A DNA stretch of 6,971 nt from Candidatus Gottesmanbacteria bacterium (lineage in GTDB: Bacteria; Patescibacteriota; Microgenomatia; 2-02-FULL-39-11): positions 1 through 6,971 of the forward strand of contig JACQJU010000126.1 in the NCBI GenBank assembly GCA_016204905.1, read 5' to 3'. Numbering within the stretch: position 1 is the stretch's first letter; each line of letters opens with the position of its first letter. The notes under the pieces are model-generated. The model saw only the letters and a program-made list of their open reading frames with translations. It was not told where the DNA came from and did not search any database. The position numbers and the translations under genes are program-made. This document shows, one piece after another, positions 1-6,064 of this stretch.

Positions 1-138
1 ATTATAGTAACCTCCAATCTTGGCCAGAAAGAGGACATCGAACGGGCCAAAGCTCTAGGTGCTCTTGATTATTTCGTCAAAACTGATTTATCGCTCGATG
101 ATTTAATAGTAAGAATTAAGAATATATTAAAAGAATAG
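1..138 (+). CDS. Response regulator receiver domain, C-terminal fragment (5' end outside window)
   Basis: Reading frame 1 is open from the left edge to a TAG at 136-138 and gives 45 residues. They match the last third of a CheY-type receiver. The start IIVTSN is beta-strand 4 with the conserved Thr/Ser. A helix follows (EDIERAKALGA), then DYFVKTD, which holds the conserved beta-5 Lys (residue 27), and a final amphipathic helix ending ILKE. The usual Pro after that Lys is Thr here. The protein stops right after helix 5, so no output domain follows it. This looks like a stand-alone or C-terminal receiver, although an N-terminal domain outside the window cannot be excluded. The phospho-acceptor Asp lies outside the window. 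The stop is 7 bases before the pilB start, so the two genes are probably co-transcribed and the receiver may regulate pilus activity (inference). Confidence 0.85.
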   Translation: MIVTSNLGQKEDIERAKALGALDYFVKTDLSLDDLIVRIKNILKE

Positions 139-145
139 GTTTAAA

Positions 146-1825
146 ATGTCAATTTATGATCAGCAAGCTCTTATTACGACCCTTCGCGAGCTAAAAATTA
201 TAGACGAAAAACAGCTTGCTGAAGCAATCGAAGCAAGTGCTAACGATCACATTCCCTTAGATAAAATACTTATCGACAAGGACCTCATTGCCGATGAAAA
301 TATCGGCAAACTTATTGCAGAATTATTAAAGATTCCATTTGTGCGCCTACAAAATATCGTTATCCCCCCCGATATATTAAATATTATCCCCGAAGTTGTT
401 GCCAAAAAGCAAAAAATCATTCCATTTAAAATCGATAAAGATGGTCTTCATGTGGCTCTTGCAGATCCTACCAATATTCAAGTCAAAGATTCTGTTGAAA
501 AAAAGACCGGTCTGCCAATAAAAGTTTATTTTGCCACCGACAGAGACATTTTTAGTGCCTTAAGTTTATATAGCAAAAACCTCAAAGAAGCATTCGCCGA
601 TGTCATCGCCGAAAATGCCAAAATTGCCAAAATAACCGCAGGAGAGGTTGATCCACCTATTATAAAAATTGTTGATACTATCTTAAATTATGCTTACCAA
701 AACAAAGCTTCTGATATCCATATCGAACCAACCCAAATTCATTCACTTGTAAGATTTCGTATCGATGGCTTATTACACGATATTATCACATTGCCTTTGG
801 GAATTCATACTCAGATCGTCACCCGCATCAAGGTATTATCCAAATTGCGAACTGATGAACATCAAGCCGCCCAAGATGGTAAGATGCAATTTCAGACAGA
901 CTTTGAAAATTTAGATATTCGTGTCTCTATAGTACCTATTACACAAGGAGAAAAGTTAGTTTTGAGGCTATTATCAGAAAAGTCTCGGCAGTTTTCCCTC
1001 TCTGATTTAGGTTTTCCCGCCCAAGATTTAAAAAAGGTTGAGGAAGCTTATAATAAACCTTATGGTATGATCTTATCAACCGGGCCCACAGGTTGCGGCA
1101 AGACCACCACAATGTACGCCATTTTAAAACATCTCAACAAAAGAGACGTCAACATCATGACCGTTGAGGATCCTGTTGAATATGAAATTCCCGGCATCAA
1201 TCAAATTCAAGTCAATCTCAAAACCAATCTTACCTTCGCCACGGGTCTTCGTTCCATACTGCGTCAGGACCCCAATATTGTTTTGGTTGGTGAAATAAGA
1301 GATCCCGAAACCGCCGATATAGCTATAAATAGTGCTATGACAGGACACTTGGTTTTATCCACTCTCCATACCAATGATGCTTCCACTTCTTTGCCCAGAC
1401 TTTTGGATATGGGTATTGAGCCTTTTCTGATTGCCTCAACAGTCAACGTAATTATCGGCCAAAGGCTGGTCAGAAAAATCCATTTATCCTGCCGCGTCTC
1501 CCTAGAAGTAAAAAAAGAAAATATTGCCAAATTCTTAGGCAAAATATTAACCGACCAGCTATTTGGCTCAAAAAATTCACTTAGGCTTTATCAGGGTAAA
1601 GGTTGTAAACTCTGTCACAATACAGGTTTTGAAGGCAGAATCGGTATATTTGAAATATTGATTTTAAATGACCAGATACGCCAAGCAATTCTAAATCGTA
1701 AAGATGCGCAAACCATCAAAAATTTAGCCGTCAAAAATGGTATGACCACTTTACTCGATGATGCCTTCCAAAAAGTACAAGAGGGTATAACAACTATTGA
1801 GGAAATAGTCAGAGTCACCAAATAA
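146..1825 (+). CDS. pilB: Type IV pilus assembly ATPase PilB (GspE family)
   Basis: This is the cytoplasmic hexameric ATPase that powers pilus extension; its length of 559 aa is normal for the family. Residues 1-145 form a GspE/MshEN-type N-terminal region, including IPFKIDKDGLHVALADPTN (92-110). Residues about 168-285 are the N2 domain and 286-559 the RecA-like core. Visible motifs are Walker A GPTGCGKTT (313-321), Asp box TVEDPVEYE (339-347), Walker B NIVLVGEIRD with E383, and His box TGHLVLSTLHTND (399-411). The zinc-binding element is altered: the first pair is His446-x-x-Cys449 instead of CxxC, and the second is Cys487-x-x-Cys490. GRIGIFEIL (497-505) follows, as is usual. PilT retraction ATPases lack the long N-terminal domain and zinc element, so this is PilB/GspE. 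The ATG at 146 is preceded only by a weak AGG (137-139). The pilC start lies one base after the stop. Confidence 0.96.
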   Translation: MSIYDQQALITTLRELKIIDEKQLAEAIEASANDHIPLDKILIDKDLIADENIGKLIAELLKIPFVRLQNIVIPPDILNIIPEVVAKKQKIIPFKIDKDGLHVALADPTNIQVKDSVEKKTGLPIKVYFATDRDIFSALSLYSKNLKEAFADVIAENAKIAKITAGEVDPPIIKIVDTILNYAYQNKASDIHIEPTQIHSLVRFRIDGLLHDIITLPLGIHTQIVTRIKVLSKLRTDEHQAAQDGKMQFQTDFENLDIRVSIVPITQGEKLVLRLLSEKSRQFSLSDLGFPAQDLKKVEEAYNKPYGMILSTGPTGCGKTTTMYAILKHLNKRDVNIMTVEDPVEYEIPGINQIQVNLKTNLTFATGLRSILRQDPNIVLVGEIRDPETADIAINSAMTGHLVLSTLHTNDASTSLPRLLDMGIEPFLIASTVNVIIGQRLVRKIHLSCRVSLEVKKENIAKFLGKILTDQLFGSKNSLRLYQGKGCKLCHNTGFEGRIGIFEILILNDQIRQAILNRKDAQTIKNLAVKNGMTTLLDDAFQKVQEGITTIEEIVRVTK

Positions 1826-1826
1826 T

Positions 1827-2900
1827 ATGAAACTAAGTTTTAATCCAGAAATTTTTTCTCATGTTAGCCACATTGATAAATTATTCTTTACCCGTCATTT
1901 GGCTATCATGATCAAAAGTGGCATCCCCATCGCCGAAGCGCTAACAATCATTCATGATCAGAACAAATCTTCTTCATTTAAAATTGCCTTATGGCAAATC
2001 TATAAAAATGTGGAAAATGGCCAGACATTATCCAAATCATTGGGAAATCACCCCAAAATATTTGACAAATTTTATCTCAGTCTTATCGATGTTGGCGAAA
2101 AATCAGGCACACTGGAAAACAATCTAGAATATTTAGCCGCCTATTTGGATAAACAATATCGCCTCAATCAAAAAATACAAGGGGCGATGTTTTATCCCAC
2201 CTTTGTTCTTGTTGCCACATCTGTTATTGGTGGTGCAATCAGTTTTTTTGTCCTGCCTAAGATGATTGATCTTTTTTCTTCATTTAATGTCGAACTGCCT
2301 TTAAGTACCAAAATACTCCTCGCAATGGCCAATATCATCAAAAATTATGGTATAGTTTTGCTCTTCATTTTTGGAATACTTATTGTTTCATTTAAGGCTA
2401 TTATCAAAACTCCCTTCATAAAACCGCTCTGGCACCGCATTCTACTTAAAATACCTATTTTTGGTAACATCATTCAAAATACGGAATTGGTGAATTTTAC
2501 TAGAAACATCGGTACCATGCTCAAAAGCGGTTTACCTATCATTCTCGCTTTAGACATCCAGCAGGGTGCAGCCTCAAACGTAATTTTTAGAGGCTATTTG
2601 ACCAATCTTGCTAAAGCCGTGGCCAAGGGCAAATCAATCATGGCAGAATTAGAAACGGGGAAATACAATCATATTCCTCCCATAGTTGCTAAAATGATAG
2701 GCGTTGGGGAAAAAACCGGCAGACTTGAAGAGAATCTTTTATATCTTGGCGATTTCTTTGAAGAAGAAATTGATAATACGACCAAAAATCTCTCAACTAT
2801 CTTAGAACCTGTCCTCTTAGTCTTCATAGCTGTCATTGTCGGTTTCGTTGCTCTTTCCATCATCTCGCCAATCTACCAATTTACCAGCAGTATAGAATAA
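1827..2900 (+). CDS. pilC: Type IV pilus inner-membrane platform protein PilC (GspF family)
   Basis: This is the polytopic membrane protein that PilB is thought to rotate to insert pilins into the growing fibre. At 357 aa it is somewhat shorter than many PilC proteins (about 400 aa), mainly at the N terminus. It shows the family's duplicated domain. Copy one spans about 17-140 with FTRHLAIMIKSGIPIAEAL (21-39) and GEKSGTLENNLEYLA (91-105). Copy two spans about 222-345 with FTRNIGTMLKSGLPIILAL (224-242) and GEKTGRLEENLLYLGDFFEEE (294-314). Membrane segments are predicted near 121-146, 172-192 and 327-348; the last contains EPVLLVFIAVIVGFVALSI. Its ATG lies one base after the pilB stop, with no clear Shine-Dalgarno site, so translational coupling is likely. 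GspF of a T2SS cannot be told apart from PilC by this sequence alone; pilC is the preferred name because of the context. Confidence 0.95.
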   Translation: MKLSFNPEIFSHVSHIDKLFFTRHLAIMIKSGIPIAEALTIIHDQNKSSSFKIALWQIYKNVENGQTLSKSLGNHPKIFDKFYLSLIDVGEKSGTLENNLEYLAAYLDKQYRLNQKIQGAMFYPTFVLVATSVIGGAISFFVLPKMIDLFSSFNVELPLSTKILLAMANIIKNYGIVLLFIFGILIVSFKAIIKTPFIKPLWHRILLKIPIFGNIIQNTELVNFTRNIGTMLKSGLPIILALDIQQGAASNVIFRGYLTNLAKAVAKGKSIMAELETGKYNHIPPIVAKMIGVGEKTGRLEENLLYLGDFFEEEIDNTTKNLSTILEPVLLVFIAVIVGFVALSIISPIYQFTSSIE

Positions 2901-2901
2901 A

Positions 2902-3357
2902 ATGATTTATCCTGCCCGATCTTCTAATCGCGGAGTTACACTTATCGAATTATTTTTGGTTGTTACTCTTGTATCAATACTCTCACTGGTTTCTACCGCT
3001 TTTTATTCCCGATTTTTGGGTGCCAACGCTGTCGATGTAGTCCGTGATGACATTGTAGGTAGTCTTCGCAAAGCCCAGATATATAGCATGATGGGTAAAC
3101 AAAATAGTGTTTGGGGGGTATATTATAACTCAGGCACCTCATTGCTTACCCTCTTTATGGGCAACTCATACGCCTTAAGAGACGCGGCTTTTGATGAAGA
3201 ATTCAATTTAAATCCCAATGTTTCTCTATCAGGACTTTCTGAAATTACATTCAGTAGAATTACCGGATTACCATCTAGTCAACCAACAATCAATATAACT
3301 TATGGTAATAAATCAAGAACTGTTACTATGAATTCACAAGGAATAGTCAATCGATGA
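2902..3357 (+). CDS. Type IV pseudopilin, FimT/GspH-like minor pilin
   Basis: This is a 151-aa minor pilin probably incorporated at the pilus tip or base. It has a class III (prepilin peptidase) signal: a short basic leader ending SSNRG, cleavage expected after Gly11, then VTLIELFLVVTLVSILSL with Glu at mature position 5 and a hydrophobic helix. The +1 residue is Val rather than Phe, which is tolerated in minor pilins. The amphipathic part of the helix continues through VRDDIVGSLRKAQIYSMM (47-64). The end has the GspH/FimT pattern: ITFSRITGLP (115-124), then a beta-rich tail NITYGNKSRTVTMNSQGIV (131-149). The start is one base after the pilC stop, and the stop overlaps the next start (ATGA at 3354-3357). 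The assignment to the H/FimT subfamily rests on the C-terminal pattern and on gene order. Confidence 0.85.
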   Translation: MIYPARSSNRGVTLIELFLVVTLVSILSLVSTAFYSRFLGANAVDVVRDDIVGSLRKAQIYSMMGKQNSVWGVYYNSGTSLLTLFMGNSYALRDAAFDEEFNLNPNVSLSGLSEITFSRITGLPSSQPTINITYGNKSRTVTMNSQGIVNR

Positions 3358-5159
3358 AGAAATTCAATTTTTTTAAAAATAATCACGGCTTATCTATAGT
3401 TGAGGTAGTTCTGGCCACCGCTCTTTTTGTTATCTTTGCCTCCGGCACAGCTGGTTTGGTCATACAAGGTCTATCCAATAACAGACTAGGATCGGAAAAG
3501 GCCATCGCCACTCAATATGCTTCAGAAGGAATAGAGGCAGTCAGATCTATAAAAAATCAAAGCTATGCAAAGTTAGTTGATACTGGAGGAACTGGTTTAA
3601 GGCAAAGTGTCAGCAGCAATGTCTGGGAATTCTTCGGCGCAAACAATACTAAAGTGCATAATGCAACAGATAATTATATCCGCACGATTACCATCTCATC
3701 AATCAATAGAGACGGCAGTGGAAATATAGTTACAAGCGGTGGCACTTCGGATCCCCTCACTAAAAAAGTTACATCGCAGGTTTCATGGTTTGTCACTTCA
3801 GGAAGACAAAACACTATTACCCAAACCGCCTATCTTACTAACTGGCGCAAATCCTACGTCTTTGGCGGCATGCTTGTTTATGGAAATGGAGGTACTTCAT
3901 CAGATAATGTACAATACCGTATTTTGGATGCAGCAACGGGCACGTGGAATGCTCCCCAATTACTGGATTTTGATCCTGGTGCCTCAAACAAAGCCTTAAG
4001 AGTAGTCAGAATGTATGCCTCACCAACAAAAAATGAAAAGATTGCCATTTCCAGGCATTATAATGGTAGTCAACAATTTATATATGCTCATGTCTATGAT
4101 GGGACTTCATGGCAAAGCACTCAACTTACATCATGGAGTTCTTCATCGTTTGACAACTCAAACCAAGGAATAAAAAACTTTGATGGTGACTATCTAGCAA
4201 ACGGTGATTTTCTCGTAGTCTACTCCAACAACACCAATTACCCACAGTACCGTCTTTGGAACGGCGCAAGCTGGTCTAGCCAGGCAGCAACAGTAAATTT
4301 TGGTGGTATACCAACAAATATCACATTAGACAACAGGCCAAACACCAATGAGGCCTTAATGGCTGTTTTTGATCGCCAAAGAGATACTAATACTAGTTAC
4401 TATAATGGCACTTCCTGGGCAGGCGCGGTCCAACATTCAGGAGGAGCACCTGCCCTTAACAAGGAGTTTGCCGAATTTGCCTGGAGTCCTTATGATACAT
4501 CAAAAGGTGCTTTAATTTTCCAGACTAGTAATAGTGATCAAGCTATGAATTTGAGGATTTGCACTGCACCCTGTACTACCATTTCTGGTTGGACAACTAA
4601 TAATGTAAATACCCCTAACCAGAGTACATTAGGCGCTATGGAATTGGTTGGCAGACCGGATACAATTGCACAATGGCTCGCCTGTGATAAAGACGCCAAT
4701 AACGATATCTATTGTTTCAGGGCAAACCAGACACCTTCGTGGACGACACCTTCCAATAATCTCATGACTCAAACGACAGACACTGGTATTCAAAGAAGTT
4801 TTGACTTAGCTTACGAACCAATTACAGGAACCGATGCTCTGGTAGTTTACTCGGATAATACGGCAACTCCCAAACTAAAAAAATATAATCCCACCTCAAA
4901 CAGTTTTGATGCAGCAGCAACTAGTTTAAATAATTTAGGCGGAGTCTTAAAAACAGTCAAACTGCGAACTTATCCTGAGAACAATGACGATATTATGATC
5001 CTTATGGCAGACGCCAATAACGTCTTTTATACCGCAGTCTGGGATGGAGTCAACAATAGCCTATATACGACTCCATCTGGCAAGGCTTTCACCACTCAAG
5101 GAACCAATGGTTCGGGCACTACAGAATATTGGTATGCCTTTGCCTGGGATAGGTATTAA
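3354..5159 (+). CDS. Large modular PilV/GspI-like pseudopilin with C-terminal beta-propeller-like domain
   Basis: This 601-aa protein has an ordinary pilin N terminus. Its leader ends KNNHG with cleavage expected after Gly12, followed by LSIVEVVLATALFVIFASG with Glu at +5. Residues 13 to about 165 form a PilV/GspI-like pilin module, with ASEGIEAVRSIKNQSYAKL (56-74) and a beta region ending AYLTNWR (159-165). Typical I/PilV proteins are about 120-180 aa and end there. Residues about 168-601 are additional: degenerate repeats of 48-58 residues, each with an outer strand of the form h-x-P-x-x-N-E-x-hydrophobic and a turn such as YDGTSW, WNGASW or YNGTSW. The repeats are best explained as a beta-propeller. 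Four cysteines (403, 407, 444, 454) sit in repeats 5 and 6. The likely role is a surface-exposed tip module, perhaps an adhesin or lectin (inference). The start overlaps the upstream stop; AAGGA lies at 3338-3342, 11 bases from the ATG. Confidence 0.85.
   Translation: MKKFNFFKNNHGLSIVEVVLATALFVIFASGTAGLVIQGLSNNRLGSEKAIATQYASEGIEAVRSIKNQSYAKLVDTGGTGLRQSVSSNVWEFFGANNTKVHNATDNYIRTITISSINRDGSGNIVTSGGTSDPLTKKVTSQVSWFVTSGRQNTITQTAYLTNWRKSYVFGGMLVYGNGGTSSDNVQYRILDAATGTWNAPQLLDFDPGASNKALRVVRMYASPTKNEKIAISRHYNGSQQFIYAHVYDGTSWQSTQLTSWSSSSFDNSNQGIKNFDGDYLANGDFLVVYSNNTNYPQYRLWNGASWSSQAATVNFGGIPTNITLDNRPNTNEALMAVFDRQRDTNTSYYNGTSWAGAVQHSGGAPALNKEFAEFAWSPYDTSKGALIFQTSNSDQAMNLRICTAPCTTISGWTTNNVNTPNQSTLGAMELVGRPDTIAQWLACDKDANNDIYCFRANQTPSWTTPSNNLMTQTTDTGIQRSFDLAYEPITGTDALVVYSDNTATPKLKKYNPTSNSFDAAATSLNNLGGVLKTVKLRTYPENNDDIMILMADANNVFYTAVWDGVNNSLYTTPSGKAFTTQGTNGSGTTEYWYAFAWDRY
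3855..5156 (+). repeat. Eight degenerate protein-level repeats (propeller blades) within the large pseudopilin
   Basis: I aligned the translated repeats by eye on the aromatic residue after the turn: W198, W253, W307, W355, W413, W463, F518 and L570. Spacings are 55, 54, 48, 58, 50, 55 and 52 residues. Each unit also has a strand about 30-35 residues earlier, for example YASPTKNEKIAIS, LDNRPNTNEALMAVF, FAWSPYDTSKGALIF, LAYEPITGTDALVVY and LRTYPENNDDIMIL. The first unit lacks this strand, while the extreme C terminus (EYWYAFAWDRY) supplies an unpaired one. The repeats are diverged at DNA level, with no long identical stretches noticed, so they are old rather than recent tandem duplications. 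The family could be sialidase-like or fucose-lectin-like; I cannot decide from the sequence. Confidence 0.7.
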
Positions 5160-5166
5160 TGTTTTT

Positions 5167-5673
5167 ATGATTAAAAAAAATTCAGGCTTTACTTTTATTG
5201 AAATGATACTTTATGTTGTCATTGTCTCAATCATCGTTTCTACTCTTATCCCATTTGCCTGGGAGGTGATAGGCGGCGGAGTCAAAAGTGCCACCCAACA
5301 AGAGCTGAGCAATGCACTGCGTTATATAAGCGAAAGGATCAAATACGAAATCAGAAATGCAGATGATATAAGAATCGTCTCTTCTTCATCACTAAATCTT
5401 GACTATAGCATCACCGAACCTTCCCAAGACCCAACTATAATTGCTCTAACATCAGGGAAAGTCACTATCCAGCAGGGGACAGGGCCAGTTTTAGACTTAA
5501 ATCCCAGTAAGATAAATATTACCACTTTAACCTTCAGCGACTATTCATCCGTCGATAATAAGACCAAACATATAGTTTTTACAATTAGCGGCCAATACTC
5601 CTCCCAGGGTAATCGCTATGAATACCAACAGGCCTCATCAATTGAGGGGAGTGCCGAAGTAAGGAGTAACTGA
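5167..5673 (+). CDS. Type IV pseudopilin, PilW/GspJ-like minor pilin
   Basis: This 168-aa minor pilin has a textbook class III signal: leader MIKKNSG, cleavage expected after Gly7, then FTFIEMILYVVIVSIIVSTL with Phe at +1 and Glu at +5. The frame is open upstream to an ATG at 5044, but that would add 41 residues overlapping the preceding gene and bury the prepilin leader. The ATG at 5167, 7 bases after the preceding stop, is therefore chosen. The helix continues into an amphipathic stretch, QQELSNALRYISERIKYEI (44-62). A beta-rich body follows, with KINITTLTFSDYSS (115-128) and HIVFTISGQYSS (135-146). This arrangement and the third position in the H-I-J-K order suggest a J/PilW role in the tip complex. 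The stop overlaps the next start by one base. Subfamily assignment is moderate because the C-terminal body is diverged. Confidence 0.85.
   Translation: MIKKNSGFTFIEMILYVVIVSIIVSTLIPFAWEVIGGGVKSATQQELSNALRYISERIKYEIRNADDIRIVSSSSLNLDYSITEPSQDPTIIALTSGKVTIQQGTGPVLDLNPSKINITTLTFSDYSSVDNKTKHIVFTISGQYSSQGNRYEYQQASSIEGSAEVRSN
5661..5666 (+). promoter_or_regulatory. Strong Shine-Dalgarno site for the PilX/GspK-like gene
   Basis: AAGGAG lies six bases upstream of the ATG at 5673, inside the end of the preceding gene. It is the only full consensus ribosome binding site in this window. The other starts have weak or no visible sites and probably rely on coupling to the upstream gene. It supports the choice of the 5673 start. 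Confidence 0.75.
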
Positions 5674-6056
5674 TGAAAAGTCAAGGTTATGTTGCTATTA
5701 TTACCGTTATAGTTATCGCCTCAGTTGCTCTGGCAGTCTCTTCAACCGTCTCCAAGCTTGCCATAGGTGAGGCGCAATCATCTCTGGCTCTCACCAAAGG
5801 CGAGGATAATCTGGTCTTTGTCGAAGGCTGCGCCGAAGATGCCCTGCTTAAATCGCGAGACGCTATCTATCCTGGCGGTAATATTGATCGTCCCGAAGGT
5901 ACCTGCACCGTCTCCGTAAACAAAAACGGTGATAATTGGACACTAACTGTTTCCAACGATACATCTTCCTCCAATACTTATTATAAAAGAACTATTCTGC
6001 TCGATATCACCCGTGGTCCCGTCAATATCGCTATCAATAGTTGGAAAGAGATATAA
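5673..6056 (+). CDS. Small PilX/GspK-like pseudopilin lacking Glu at +5
   Basis: This 127-aa protein has a very short leader (MKSQG) followed by YVAIITVIVIASVALAVSS, a pilin-like hydrophobic helix with cleavage expected after Gly5. The +5 residue is Ile, not Glu. Absence of Glu5 is a known trait of GspK pseudopilins, which sit at the very tip, and this gene holds the K/PilX position in the cluster. The helix continues to about residue 42, then come VFVEGCAEDALLKSRD (48-63) and a beta-rich end. Cys53 and Cys78 could form a disulfide across the small globular domain. The protein is much shorter than true GspK (about 300 aa), so it resembles PilX-type proteins more. The start overlaps the preceding stop (TGATG) and has a strong ribosome binding site. 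Confidence 0.75.
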   Translation: MKSQGYVAIITVIVIASVALAVSSTVSKLAIGEAQSSLALTKGEDNLVFVEGCAEDALLKSRDAIYPGGNIDRPEGTCTVSVNKNGDNWTLTVSNDTSSSNTYYKRTILLDITRGPVNIAINSWKEI

Positions 6057-6064
6057 TAATATGT

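Noticed and set aside
139..145. Separate promoter or terminator between the receiver gene and pilB
   Set aside because: The gap is only 7 bases, and I found no hairpin or promoter-like spacing there.
146..580. Cyclic-di-GMP binding by an MshEN-type N-terminal domain of PilB
   Set aside because: The helical pattern resembles MshEN, but the Arg-Leu-Gly start of the binding motif is not present (for example PLDKILIDKDLI at 37-48), so binding is not supported by the sequence.
1124..1821. Three minus-strand open frames opposite pilB
   Set aside because: They mirror conserved ATPase coding sequence and have no recognisable protein features.
2669..2863. Minus-strand open frame opposite the 3' part of pilC
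   Set aside because: Shadow of the conserved second GspF domain; it is Lys/Ser-rich with no domain.
3739..3999. Open frame of 86 codons on the plus strand inside the large pilin gene
   Set aside because: Out-of-frame shadow of a well-supported gene; the translation shows no domain or signal.
5044..5166. N-terminal extension of the PilW/GspJ-like gene from an ATG at 5044
   Set aside because: It overlaps the end of the propeller pilin by over 110 bases and would place 41 residues before a perfect prepilin leader. The ATG at 5167 fits leader length and operon spacing.
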